NCBI RefSeq assembly: GCF_031998825.1
Contig: NZ_DAMACX010000026.1
Span: 5,166 to 69,165, forward strand
DNA from: Pseudescherichia sp031998825
GTDB lineage: Bacteria; Pseudomonadota; Gammaproteobacteria; Enterobacterales; Enterobacteriaceae
Direction: 5' to 3'
Length of the DNA: 64,000 bases
The position numbers and the translations under genes are program-made. Below are positions 27,815-37,481 of the stretch, piece after piece (the first letter of the stretch is position 1; every line of letters begins with the position of its first letter). The notes beneath the pieces are model-generated. The model was given only the letters and a program-made list of their open reading frames with translations. It was not told the DNA's origin and did not search any database.

Positions 27815-30800
27815 TTAAAAGGCCTGGCAAACCTCATCCATCTCTTGCGTTGGTACCCTGTCATTCACATAACCGGTTCGCCATTGCACGAAGATCCGCG
27901 TGCCGTTGCTGCCCATCTCCGAGGCCCACATAGATTCTGCCGAACTCGCAGTTGACCAAAACGAACCGAGTAGCTTCTGAGGATCTCCCCACTCCCCATA
28001 AAATGTACCTGTACCGCGAGTAGCTGTTTGACCCGGTGCACCGTTAGAGAGGAGGGTATAGCTCGGCACGGTGCCGTTTCGACTTGCACAATCAGAATCC
28101 GCAACGGTTGGATCAGCCGAAGCTGCTGCAATGTTAAAGACCCAGTGATTAAGGGTGAAAGTATAGGTTAGCGGCTCACCATAACCGGACACCGGCGTCG
28201 CCGTGATCGTCGCGGTCCTGCTCGTTGGCGTAGAGGTCAGGGTGATGACGCCAGGTGACGAGATATGGGCCCAGCTGGCGTCGCTACTCCAGGCGTAGTC
28301 CGCATTGTTGGCGGAGGTTCCATTGATCTCCATCGTAAAGTTAGCACGCAGGATCCCTATCGTTGGGAAATGCTCGCTCATGCCAAAGGTGTGTCCGTTG
28401 GTCGTAATGCCAGTAAAACGGTCGGTAATAAAGGAGACGGTGCTGGTTTTTCCCGTGTCGGTGGCAAACGCTTTTGATTTGGCTGTCACAGTGACATCCT
28501 CCTCTTTGCTGTCTGTCAGGGTAACCGTTGCCTGACCGCCGGCGTCAGTAGTGGCCTCCTGACTACTCAGCACTGCACTACCGGTTGTCGCAAAGGCCAC
28601 TACCTCTCCCACTACCGGCTTATCATTGTTATCCGTCAGCATCGCCGTGAATGTAATAACCGAATGGCCATCGGCATGCTGTTTGGTAATATCCGTAGTG
28701 AGCTGTCTCACCCTATAAGAGATAAAGCTGGCATCGATAGTTTTGCTTGTCTGGTTAGCCAGCGTTGCGGTAATCGTGACCGTCTCCCCTACTGTATTCG
28801 TGACAGCAATCTGTGCATGTCCCTGCAAATCAGTTTTACTGGAGGCAGGCATTTGCGCCGTGCTGCTGTTGCTGCTCCAGGTAATGACCTGCGCTGGCAG
28901 AGGGTTTCCCTGTGCATCGGTGACGACAGCGTTAATCGTATCTTCCGCTGTACCATCAGCAAGGCTGGCATCGTTAACCAGACTTAATGTCACATTGGCA
29001 GAGCTGCGATCTGCTATAAACAGGCTGTCCGTACTCTTCTCCTGGCCGTTGTCCAGAGATGCCGTCAGGGTAACCGCCTGAGAGACGGTATCGGTAAAGG
29101 TAATAGTCGCCTCGCCATTGGCATCTGTCTCAGAACCGTCATCGCTCAGTTGCGCATTACCGGTTATCCGCCAGTGGACAGCGGTATGGGTCAGTGGATT
29201 GTTATTGGCATCTACCACTTTCACCAATGCGCTGTTAGTGGCTACGCCGTTTGCCAGCGCGGTTTTGGTTGCACTTAACGACTGAATGGTCGCAGATGCC
29301 CTATCCGCAACGAACAGGCTCGGCTTCGTCTGGCTGGCCGAGTTGACAGGTAACGTCACGGTCACGTTCACCGTTTCTGCTTTAATATCGCTGAAGGTAA
29401 CGGAGAGCTGGCCCTGCGCATCGGTATACCCGGTCTGGCTGGAGAGTATTGCCGACCCATCCGTACTCCATTGCACTGATTCGTTGATGGCGGGATTATG
29501 CTGCGCATCCATTACCGTCACCGTTGCCGTATTGGTCGCTTTGCCGTTTGCAATAGCCCCGCTGCTTACCTCGTAATCAGCAATCTGGATACTGTTTTCA
29601 TCCGTGACAAATGATGAGGCCGCACTTAGCGTGCTACCGTTTGCCAGGCTTGCAGTCAAAGTAAAGGTTTGCGCTTTGGTACTGGTATAGCTGATGGTCG
29701 CCTTCCCGTTTTGATCGGTGTTGCCGTTAGGAGAAAGCTGAATATCTGTTTTATCCACTTTCCAGCTTACCTGCTGATTAACCAGTGGATTCCCGGTTGC
29801 GTCCAGGACATACACTTCTGCCGTGTTCGGGGTATGGCCATCCGCCGGGCTACCATTTTTGGTCACCTTCAGACGCTGTAACGAAGCAGACGCTTCATCC
29901 GCAATAAATGCTGCACTGGCACCCTTGCTGTTGCCATTGCTGAGGGTGGCAGTAAGCTGCACGGTCTCAGCCACCGTGTCGGTGAACTGAAGATGCACCT
30001 GACCTTGCGCATCCGTATGAAAGGTAGATGAGGTCCGCTTTGCCCCTGGGTTAAATACAAGCGTTGTACTATCGGTACTGATTGTTACCGGCGTCTCGCT
30101 AACCGGATTGTTAGAAGGATCGCGGACTTCAATAATTGCGCTATTGGCCGAGCTGCCATTGGCCGGGCTGTTATTCACAGTCACATCAAATCGGGTAATA
30201 ACAGCCTGCTGGCTATCAGCAACAAACGTCACGGTATCTTGTTGTGATAGGGTGCCAGACTTCACCGTCAGGACAGCGGATCCCGCAGTCGTTGAGACGA
30301 TATGCGCATGTGCCACACCGTTAGCATCGGTCTTAGCATCGCTGTCGCGCAGCGTGGCCGGCGAGGCGACTGACCAGCTTACCGACGCACCCGCGATGGG
30401 GTGATGGTTGTTATCCTCCACTTTAACAGTTGCATCATCAGTGGCCGTGCCATTTGCCGCACTGCCATTTTTATCGATCGATAACGAGAGAGAGGCAGGC
30501 GTGACGGCAGTGAAGTGCGATTGTGCATAGGCGGAGACACCGCCGCTGGTGGCGGTAACGTCTGTCACTTCATTAACAGCATTAGTAATGTTCACCGTCG
30601 CAAGTCCGTTGGCATCGGTAACGGATGATGAGGTATCAAGTCTGGCCTGCCCTGTCGCGAGCCACTGTACGGTGGTATCAGGCATCACCTCGTTTTTGGT
30701 GTTTAGCACCTGAACCTGCAGCCGATTCTGGGAAACACCATCAGCGGGGCTGTTGTCTATTAACGTTTGCAGCACCAGTTTGCCGACGCCTGCGCGTTCT

Positions 30801-31831
30801 TTTTTGCGATACTGCATAACAATCTGATTATTTCGTTCAACCAAATCGTAGCGGCTACCGGCCAGGCTGCGCTGCAGCGCAACGTTTTCAGGCGAGATCT
30901 GATAACGCCAGTCATGACCAAAATCGTAATGCAGATCAAGCTGAAACTTAAGATCGTCCATATCATCCTGACCGCGTCGATAATCTGTGCCAAGCGTAAT
31001 GAGCGGTACGGGGGTGTAATTGAATCCCAACGTCACCGCAGAAGGGTTACTTTGTAGATGATCGGTGTCAAATAAGGCGACATCATCGCCATAATATTGC
31101 TCATACATGACTTTGGCGCCAAACTGCGGCTGCGCGGGTAAGTATCCTTCTGCCCGAATATCAAAACCGTCGGCCGGTTTCTCTTCATAATCGTCAAAAT
31201 CTCGCGAATCCTGCCAGCTACTGGTACCAACATAGGTATTTGCCGAGAGTTTAAGGTAGTTAGTCCACGCCTCCGCCCCTATGCCAATCCGACGGTTTTT
31301 ACCCGTGAAATCGTCATCAAAGAAAAAGTTTGAACCAAACATCCAGTTTTCCGTATAAAAGGTTCTTACACCAAACCCCATATTGCCGGTTACTCGGGAA
31401 TCAGGCGCGCGCAACCCAAATTGGGTAAAGAACAACGCTTTTTTGTTATCATAAAGTGGAGCAAGCAGATCGAATGAGCTTTGATCCCAGTTGCCGTTCT
31501 GATCAACATTTAGTTGAACCCGGGCAGTGCCAAAGCGTTGTAGCCATTGCTCGGCCGATGAAGATGCTTCAGAAGTCGCTCTGTTTATCAAACCACTCTG
31601 CACCTGCTGCTGTAAATTTTGACTATTATTTCCCGCCAGTGCTGTCGCCGTTGATGTTAAAACATCGCTTTCAGGCAGCACCGAATTGGGTTGAGTAGCA
31701 GCTGCCAAGGGGATATTAATTAAAGGAAACGATAGCTGTAATACTATCAACAGCCATGCTATTACCTTTCTGGCTATAAAACTTCGATACACCGAATGCA
31801 TCGTCGCTGTGTTACTTTTTTGAATATTCAT
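27815..31831 (-). CDS. Inverse autotransporter adhesin, invasin/intimin family
   Basis: A 1338-residue protein with an extended signal peptide (charged N-terminus, then VIAWLLIVLQLSFPLINIPLAAA). The inverse-autotransporter beta-barrel spans about residues 75-345 (from AEQWLQRFGTARVQL through FGLRAPDSRVTGNMGFGVRTF and GIGAEAWTNYLKLSANTY). Eight Big_1-type Ig-like repeats follow (motif SPADG...ATVxVxDxxxNPxxxxxVxWxxxxxxxxxxxxxTDAxGxAxVxxT), then one BIG_2-like unit. A C-terminal domain of about 110 residues with two cysteines (DSDCASRNG and EVCQAF) resembles the lectin-like tip of invasins. No LysM domain precedes the barrel. It is probably a surface adhesin. It lies downstream of an IprA-like regulator on the same strand. 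Confidence 0.9.
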   Translation of the reverse strand: MNIQKSNTATMHSVYRSFIARKVIAWLLIVLQLSFPLINIPLAAATQPNSVLPESDVLTSTATALAGNNSQNLQQQVQSGLINRATSEASSSAEQWLQRFGTARVQLNVDQNGNWDQSSFDLLAPLYDNKKALFFTQFGLRAPDSRVTGNMGFGVRTFYTENWMFGSNFFFDDDFTGKNRRIGIGAEAWTNYLKLSANTYVGTSSWQDSRDFDDYEEKPADGFDIRAEGYLPAQPQFGAKVMYEQYYGDDVALFDTDHLQSNPSAVTLGFNYTPVPLITLGTDYRRGQDDMDDLKFQLDLHYDFGHDWRYQISPENVALQRSLAGSRYDLVERNNQIVMQYRKKERAGVGKLVLQTLIDNSPADGVSQNRLQVQVLNTKNEVMPDTTVQWLATGQARLDTSSSVTDANGLATVNITNAVNEVTDVTATSGGVSAYAQSHFTAVTPASLSLSIDKNGSAANGTATDDATVKVEDNNHHPIAGASVSWSVASPATLRDSDAKTDANGVAHAHIVSTTAGSAVLTVKSGTLSQQDTVTFVADSQQAVITRFDVTVNNSPANGSSANSAIIEVRDPSNNPVSETPVTISTDSTTLVFNPGAKRTSSTFHTDAQGQVHLQFTDTVAETVQLTATLSNGNSKGASAAFIADEASASLQRLKVTKNGSPADGHTPNTAEVYVLDATGNPLVNQQVSWKVDKTDIQLSPNGNTDQNGKATISYTSTKAQTFTLTASLANGSTLSAASSFVTDENSIQIADYEVSSGAIANGKATNTATVTVMDAQHNPAINESVQWSTDGSAILSSQTGYTDAQGQLSVTFSDIKAETVNVTVTLPVNSASQTKPSLFVADRASATIQSLSATKTALANGVATNSALVKVVDANNNPLTHTAVHWRITGNAQLSDDGSETDANGEATITFTDTVSQAVTLTASLDNGQEKSTDSLFIADRSSANVTLSLVNDASLADGTAEDTINAVVTDAQGNPLPAQVITWSSNSSTAQMPASSKTDLQGHAQIAVTNTVGETVTITATLANQTSKTIDASFISYRVRQLTTDITKQHADGHSVITFTAMLTDNNDKPVVGEVVAFATTGSAVLSSQEATTDAGGQATVTLTDSKEEDVTVTAKSKAFATDTGKTSTVSFITDRFTGITTNGHTFGMSEHFPTIGILRANFTMEINGTSANNADYAWSSDASWAHISSPGVITLTSTPTSRTATITATPVSGYGEPLTYTFTLNHWVFNIAAASADPTVADSDCASRNGTVPSYTLLSNGAPGQTATRGTGTFYGEWGDPQKLLGSFWSTASSAESMWASEMGSNGTRIFVQWRTGYVNDRVPTQEMDEVCQAF

Positions 31832-32130
31832 TTTTTATATTGATATTAAGAGTTAAGGAGGGGTTTCTCATCAAACTACGCACTGGTGTGATTGATGACT
31901 TACCACTCAGGGAAATATATTCACACGCTTTAATTACCATAAGAAAAAATCAAGTACAATTTTGTTAAGCAAATAGTACAATTTTGGACTTTGAGGCACG
32001 CTTGCCTCAGTGAAATGTCAGGGAAAATACATATTGCAATGTAATCAATTCAAAAAACCCATTTATTTACACAATGATTACCTGGGTTAATTCTTACTCG
32101 TTATTGTTACAACAACATCTTAATACCGAT
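31832..32130. promoter_or_regulatory. AT-rich leader between regulator and invasin gene
   Basis: About 300 AT-rich bases without a gene. The stretch next to 31831 contains the invasin ribosome site (TAAGAGTTAAGGAG-like region on the plus strand is not used; the minus strand has AT-rich sequence before the ATG). An independent invasin promoter is likely because the gap from the regulator is long, but I cannot pinpoint it. Confidence 0.4.
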
Positions 32131-32745
32131 TCAGAACCGCAGAGGTAGATTTTTAAGGCGTATTAGACGGCCATTATAGGTTGCAATATACCCCCCCTTC
32201 TTTAACTCCTTCAATATTGTCATAACGCCGCTTTTTGAATATCCGGTTCTGGATACAATATAATTACAAACATTCTCACTCTCACGCAAATTGCTATAAC
32301 CATCAATTTTCAACAAATAGTATTTAACAACATCATAGAGAGTTCGAAACTTCATAACCTCCAACTGCTCCATAAGCATCAGGGATGAAAAGGAGAGGAT
32401 ATGGAATAGATCGCTCCATAATGCCTGCTCCTCAATATGTGTATAGAACGCTTCTCTGGGATACTTCAGGTAAGAAAACCGGCTGCTTTCACTGATATAA
32501 TACAGTTGGCTAAGCGCATCAGGCACAAGATTTAATATGTAAGGGCCGTAAATCTCACCCAATAACAGATGATTCATTTTATTGTACAATGCCACCTTGC
32601 CTTCAAGGATAATAAGTATGTCATCATCAATCGTCCGGACAGTTTCTTGCACTTGCGAGGGAAATATATGAATATCAGATGAAATATCAGCATGATTGAT
32701 AAAACTGGTCATGACTTTATGTATCTGCTTACAAGGTTTGCCCAT
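32131..32745 (-). CDS. IprA-like Crp-fold winged-helix regulator
   Basis: A 204-residue protein. The N-terminal 110 residues look like a degenerate cyclic-nucleotide-binding fold (DDDILIILEGKVALYNK...LLGEIYGPYILNL), followed by a helix and a C-terminal winged helix (TLYDVVKYYLLKIDGYSNL...TGYSKSGVMTILKELKKGGYIATYNGRLIRL), the pattern of IprA-type regulators. The start at 32745 follows an AAGGAT ribosome site 8 bases upstream. It is divergent from the repeat-protein gene at 33006 and upstream of the invasin gene. It has a paralogue at 38805-39449, at the other end of the plus-strand block. The two together probably control the locus (inference). Confidence 0.78.
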   Translation of the reverse strand: MGKPCKQIHKVMTSFINHADISSDIHIFPSQVQETVRTIDDDILIILEGKVALYNKMNHLLLGEIYGPYILNLVPDALSQLYYISESSRFSYLKYPREAFYTHIEEQALWSDLFHILSFSSLMLMEQLEVMKFRTLYDVVKYYLLKIDGYSNLRESENVCNYIVSRTGYSKSGVMTILKELKKGGYIATYNGRLIRLKNLPLRF

Positions 32746-33005
32746 ACCAAATCATCCTTAAAGATCATACGCTTGATAAGCTTACAATAGATTAATAACA
32801 TATTAAAAGAGCGGCGCAAGGATAAGTACATTTTTGGAATGGATATATGTTTATTTATTACAAATGCCGCCACTTTCCCCTCTGATTCATCTGCGCAAAC
32901 ATTGCAAATCATGTTACTTAATTTTGCTTACATCTCAAGCAACGTTCCCATACTCTGACGCTGGAACCTTCTTATATTAACTTACCCCAGCCGGGAGGGA
33001 AACTT

Positions 33006-35063
33006 ATGCTTTCGACAACACTGTTCCCACCACTATTTCCGCAAATGGAAAATGATGGTGTTATAAACCAGGCAGAACTTAACTCGGCAGGTATCGTAAT
33101 CGATGTCGCGGAGTATCCCAGCGCTAAACAAGGCGATCTAATTGAATTATGGTTTGAAAGTTATGTTATTGACTCTATAGGGCTAGCGGAAGCGCCTGTC
33201 AGTCAATATTTCCCCTGGCAATGTAATATCACGGCTGATGTAGCCAGTAAATTTCCTGATGGTATTTATAAAGTACAATATAACGTTATTGATGCCGCGC
33301 AAAACAGTTCATGGTCGAACATAGGCAGCGCTATTCTTGATAAAACATCTACAGGCACATTGCCCCCACCACTCTTTCCAGAAGCAGGTTCTGATAATAC
33401 CCTTAACTATGCGGAGGCCATGAGCGGAGGTGGAACCCCCGTCACTATACCAAACTATCCGAATATTGCCGTTGGGGATAATGTTACCCTGTATTGGGTA
33501 GGACTCAAAGACAACGACGTGGTGCAACGGAGCATTACAAAAGTTGCACATACCGTACAGGAAGATGAGCTGAATGGCTTTGATATTCTGATCGCCACGG
33601 CCTGGATTATTCCAGGCGACCTGGACAGCGCAAGGGCCTGGTACGTCGTTAAACATACGGATATCCGCAACGAACGCTCAGAAGATGGCGTTGTAAATAT
33701 CGATACTTCCAGCGGAATTGTACTGCCCGCACCGGAATTTGTAGAGGGCGATGACGGTTGGATCGATGCAGAGGAAGCGACAGATGGTAACGGCACGCCG
33801 GTAAGTATCCCTGCTTATCCTGGTATTAGCGTGGGTGATGCTGTCACCCTACATTGGCAGGGCTACGATCGCAACGACATGCCTGTTGACGGTGCGAAAT
33901 ATGATGTGCTGACCGTCATAGATACGGCTGATATCGCAGCGGGTTTCCAGACTATTATCCCGACGGATAACATTACGCCGGTTGGGATTGGCTACGGTAT
34001 CAGTTACTACGACGTCATTTTTGTGGACGCGACTGTAGGGAGTTCCCTGGCTGCGCAAACCGGTATTGATGTTATTCATACTGACCAACTTCCCCCTCCG
34101 CAGCTTCCGGAGGCGCTTGATGATAACGTGATTGATGACGCAGACGCCATGAGCGAAGGTGGAACACCAGTCGTTGTCGCTTACGAGAGCATGGCGGCTG
34201 GAGATAGTGTTACCGTTTACTGGTCTGGTTATCAGAGTGATGATGTCACACCGGTTAGCGGTACCGTCTATTCGATCACCTCCACTGTTTCTGTGGCTGA
34301 AGCAGAAGCCCAATCTTTAACAGCGATCGTACCGTCGAAATACATTGTGCCTATAGGTAAAGGCTACGCTGTTGCAAATTATTCCGTACAGTTTATTGCT
34401 GGCGGCATCGCACGGTCTGATGATGCGGAAGCTATTATCAATACTACCGGGGGTGAAATTAACGGCTCGAGTTACCTGGGTGGCTCCACCGGCTTTGCCC
34501 CCTGGAACAACACCGCGATTCAAAACTGCTACGTCGAGTATGTGGCAATGGAAAATGGTGTGCCTCTCAGAAATGTCGATATCATCTTTACGCTGTTTAA
34601 TAATAATTATTTTACCAGCAATCATACCAATACCATTACGTTACCTACCGATATCCATGGCGTTGCCCGCACGAATATTTCTGGCAGCGATACAACAACG
34701 ACTACCGTTTCCGCGCAGATCGTGCAGAACGATCGCCCGGCTTCAACGTTGAGTCTGGAAACAGAACGGACTAATGAACAAATAGTACCTTATCTGACGA
34801 GCGAACCCTATCTCCCTGGCAGCGGCAACAGGACGTTTCTACTTTCGTTAAGCCAGGGTTCCGGCACCTTTAAATTAACAACTAATAATAACTCAGATAT
34901 CTATATCGATGGCGTTAACAAAGGAGGGACAGTAGAGGACATTGCTGTCTATTCAGGAAACCCGCTGAATTTTGAAGTCACATCTAATAATTTAAATAAC
35001 ACTGCTGTTACTGTTTCTCAGGTAGCCCCTGAAACACAAAAATACTGCACATTCTATTTTTAA
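33006..35063 (+). CDS. Ig-like repeat protein of unknown function, putative exoprotein
   Basis: A 685-residue protein with no signal peptide. Four modules of about 110-125 residues occupy residues 8-485. Each starts LPPPLFPEAGSDNTLNYAEA-like, continues GGTPVTIPxYPxxxxGDxVTLYWxGY and ends in a conserved aromatic beta-strand. A Big_1-like domain follows (about 490-590: EYVAMENGVPLRNVDIIFTLF...TDIHGVARTNI), then a C-terminal beta domain of about 95 residues. The ATG has a strong GGGAGGG ribosome site. It is the first of four plus-strand genes opposite the invasin gene. In Salmonella zirTSU an invasin-like protein secretes partner exoproteins; by analogy this could be a partner of the invasin-like protein, but that is inference. 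Confidence 0.65.
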   Translation: MLSTTLFPPLFPQMENDGVINQAELNSAGIVIDVAEYPSAKQGDLIELWFESYVIDSIGLAEAPVSQYFPWQCNITADVASKFPDGIYKVQYNVIDAAQNSSWSNIGSAILDKTSTGTLPPPLFPEAGSDNTLNYAEAMSGGGTPVTIPNYPNIAVGDNVTLYWVGLKDNDVVQRSITKVAHTVQEDELNGFDILIATAWIIPGDLDSARAWYVVKHTDIRNERSEDGVVNIDTSSGIVLPAPEFVEGDDGWIDAEEATDGNGTPVSIPAYPGISVGDAVTLHWQGYDRNDMPVDGAKYDVLTVIDTADIAAGFQTIIPTDNITPVGIGYGISYYDVIFVDATVGSSLAAQTGIDVIHTDQLPPPQLPEALDDNVIDDADAMSEGGTPVVVAYESMAAGDSVTVYWSGYQSDDVTPVSGTVYSITSTVSVAEAEAQSLTAIVPSKYIVPIGKGYAVANYSVQFIAGGIARSDDAEAIINTTGGEINGSSYLGGSTGFAPWNNTAIQNCYVEYVAMENGVPLRNVDIIFTLFNNNYFTSNHTNTITLPTDIHGVARTNISGSDTTTTTVSAQIVQNDRPASTLSLETERTNEQIVPYLTSEPYLPGSGNRTFLLSLSQGSGTFKLTTNNNSDIYIDGVNKGGTVEDIAVYSGNPLNFEVTSNNLNNTAVTVSQVAPETQKYCTFYF

Positions 35064-35082
35064 TCATTACGAGGTTTATATT

Positions 35083-36213
35083 ATGCTAAATGCAAATGCT
35101 AAAATCCCTTCCCTACAGGCACAAATGCAATGGATTGCCGGTAAACCGCAAACATCAACAACATCGACAACGCGTTTGCTTTATGATTTTAATAATTTCA
35201 ACAATTCTCTGGATCGTAAAACTGGCATTCTTCCCGGGATCGTAGAATCCAGTACTGCTCAGCAGGAATCCACTATTTGCGATCCGCAAACGGGAAAGTG
35301 GGCGCTTTTTTTTAATGGCAACAACATTTATGACGGCATGAATAATCTGGTCAATCCAGATAATAAGCTGGATACATTAACCAATACCTATCTTACCAGC
35401 ATTATCGCGCCGGGCATGGCTGAAACAGCGCCAACCTATTATGTTTTCTATGTAGATCGCACCACTAAGCATCTGAACTATGGGATAGTGAACTTTCCAA
35501 CAGGCCTAAGCGGTGCCGCTAACTGGGTGGGTATCCAGTCGCTGAATATTGATAACGGTGTAGCCACGCCTTTTGGTCTGGCATGTCGCAATGAAGAAGA
35601 GTATTGGGTATTAACGCTCGCCAACGTGAATACGCTTGTGGCATATAAGTGTGATGCTACCGGTGTGAACACCACCGCACCGAGACATATCCTGCTGCAA
35701 CCCTTCTCATCATTAACAGGCGCTGTTGATTGCACCAAAAGCTCGATTGTCACTTTTGGAAACCATATTGCCATCACCGTTAACAATAATATTATGGTTG
35801 GCACTTTTAATTTCTATGCCGGCTTCTCGATCCCCAATTTCAGTCAGGCATTGGTTGCTACGGCAACGTCCACCCTGGCCCCGGACTTTAATGCCGACCA
35901 GACCCGACTCTACTTTCTTAAAAATTGGGATAGCGCCAGAAAAAACCACGTATGGGTATATGAACTGGAAAGTGGAGCCTCCTATTCAGCAGATTCCAGT
36001 TACGCCTATAACTATCAGTACAAGACGCTGAAGCTAGCACCTAACGGCACGGTTTATGGAATAAATTATTTTACTACCGCTAATGTTGATCCCATTTTAA
36101 ATATCGTTGAAGTGCCAGAGACTGGAGATGTTTCAGTGAGTGAAATTCTCAACCCGGATAGCAATAGCTCTACCACTTTCGGTAATATTCAGTATCAAAT
36201 TAATAATTTCTAA
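35083..36213 (+). CDS. Beta-propeller-like protein of unknown function (copy 1)
   Basis: A 376-residue protein without signal peptide or membrane segment, starting 19 bases after the previous stop with a cgagg ribosome site. The sequence is rich in beta-strand segments spaced about 50 residues apart (TICDPQTGKWALFFNGNNIYDG, TYYVFYVDRTTKHLNYGIV, EEYWVLTLANVNTLVAYKC, NADQTRLYFLKNW, LAPNGTVYGINYF), suggesting a six- or seven-bladed propeller. It shares a C-terminal signature (DVSVSEI...) with the following gene, which looks like its paralogue. I recognise no family. Confidence 0.55.
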   Translation: MLNANAKIPSLQAQMQWIAGKPQTSTTSTTRLLYDFNNFNNSLDRKTGILPGIVESSTAQQESTICDPQTGKWALFFNGNNIYDGMNNLVNPDNKLDTLTNTYLTSIIAPGMAETAPTYYVFYVDRTTKHLNYGIVNFPTGLSGAANWVGIQSLNIDNGVATPFGLACRNEEEYWVLTLANVNTLVAYKCDATGVNTTAPRHILLQPFSSLTGAVDCTKSSIVTFGNHIAITVNNNIMVGTFNFYAGFSIPNFSQALVATATSTLAPDFNADQTRLYFLKNWDSARKNHVWVYELESGASYSADSSYAYNYQYKTLKLAPNGTVYGINYFTTANVDPILNIVEVPETGDVSVSEILNPDSNSSTTFGNIQYQINNF

Positions 36214-36218
36214 AAACT

Positions 36219-36248
36219 CCCGCCTTTCAGATAGAGAGGCGGGCTTTC
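36219..36248 (+). terminator. Hairpin after the first propeller-like gene
   Basis: A 7-bp stem cccgcct / aggcggg just after the stop codon, with only a short ttt downstream. It is probably a weak or leaky terminator, reducing expression of the next gene. Confidence 0.55.
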
Positions 36249-36283
36249 CAGAAACGATTACCCTTTGTCTAGCAGAGGTTTCC

Positions 36284-37318
36284 ATGAATATGAACGCAAC
36301 ATCTATGCAGAATTATTGGTTTCCGGGCAGTGCTAATCAACGTTCTATTTTTAATTTTACGAACGGCGTACTGGACATCGAATCACCGGGTTTCCCACTC
36401 GTGCCGGAAGACTCAGATAATTTCGGCAACGTCATCACCCTGCCCGATGCAGTCGGCTACTACATTATCGGTAAATATCTGGTGGACTCTGCGTTTACCA
36501 CGGTGGCAGGGTCGACAGGAATATTTGATGCGTTAACGCCAACCGTTGCAAACTGTATGTTCGCACCTGATATTTACGAAAAAAATGCAGCACATCTTTA
36601 CTACATTGATAATAATGGTCTTCATTACGGTCATATTACGCGCGATCTTGTTCAGCGATCGTCTCTTGATACACTTCTGAAAGTGACGTTAACCCTGCCA
36701 CCGATAGCAAACTCCCCGCTGTGCATTCTGGGACATCCTTCCGGTGAAGGCAATTGGCTTTTTTATATAAATAAACAGGATGATTCTCTGAAGCTTGTTG
36801 TTGTCTACTGCCTGGGCTCTGATGAAATATCGAGCTATAGCCTAACGCTTTCCGGGAGCGGCATGCCGGTAAGCATTGACGCCTATAAAAACCGGATAGC
36901 GCTGGTTTGCGATGATGCCAGTCTGGTCTACGGCGTACTCACTGCGAAGGATAGCGCAATGACGATAGCAGTGAGTGGCAGGATTGATGGCCTAAGCCCT
37001 GATTGCATACAGAGTGCTTTTTCTGCAGAGGGAAATTCACTTTTTTGGCTAACGAAAGAGCCCGACGGCTGTTATGTCAATTATCGCAATATGACGACTG
37101 GAACTGTCACATCTACGCTCACCAGTGGCAATTACGCAGCAATGAAATGCGGCCCGGATAATATTATCTATGGTTTATCATGCAAAACCCGCAGCGCATC
37201 CACGCTGTTAACCGTAACGCCAAAAAACGTGTCAGACGACTTTAGCGTTAGCGAGATTTTTGCGTCTGCTAATGGCGGTTACTTCCCGGCGACGGGTTGG
37301 AACCTCTACTCTGTCTAG
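36284..37318 (+). CDS. Beta-propeller-like protein of unknown function (copy 2)
   Basis: A 344-residue protein starting at ATG 36284 (agagg ribosome site 5 bases upstream). A longer frame from 36140 would overlap the previous gene and the hairpin and is not credible. Repeating strands with alternating aspartate turns (AAHLYYIDNNGLHYGHI, EGNWLFYINKQDDSLKLVVVY, EGNSLFWLTKEPDGCYVNYRN, CGPDNIIYGLSCK) suggest a propeller, and the end (DFSVSEIFASANGG...) matches the previous protein's end. No signal peptide. It has more cysteines (six by my count) than is usual for an exported protein of this type. Function unknown. Confidence 0.55.
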   Translation: MNMNATSMQNYWFPGSANQRSIFNFTNGVLDIESPGFPLVPEDSDNFGNVITLPDAVGYYIIGKYLVDSAFTTVAGSTGIFDALTPTVANCMFAPDIYEKNAAHLYYIDNNGLHYGHITRDLVQRSSLDTLLKVTLTLPPIANSPLCILGHPSGEGNWLFYINKQDDSLKLVVVYCLGSDEISSYSLTLSGSGMPVSIDAYKNRIALVCDDASLVYGVLTAKDSAMTIAVSGRIDGLSPDCIQSAFSAEGNSLFWLTKEPDGCYVNYRNMTTGTVTSTLTSGNYAAMKCGPDNIIYGLSCKTRSASTLLTVTPKNVSDDFSVSEIFASANGGYFPATGWNLYSV

Positions 37319-37332
37319 TATTGATATACGGC

Positions 37333-37360
37333 AAGCCGTTACTGAAGTAACGGCTTTTTT
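37333..37360 (+). terminator. Rho-independent terminator after the second propeller-like gene
   Basis: The stem agccgttac / gtaacggct with loop tgaa and a run of six T. Confidence 0.92.
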
Positions 37361-37481
37361 GCATTAATAAGTTTTTATTTGCAACTGTTTTAAGTTTCTT
37401 TTGCACGCCCTCTCTCTCCTCATCCCTATATTATTTCTCTCGATACGATTGGTATCATTATTTTAAGTAAGGGTAATAGTT

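Noticed and set aside
27642..27830. 62-codon minus-strand frame overlapping the invasin stop
   Set aside because: It begins inside the invasin gene in another frame and crosses the terminator.
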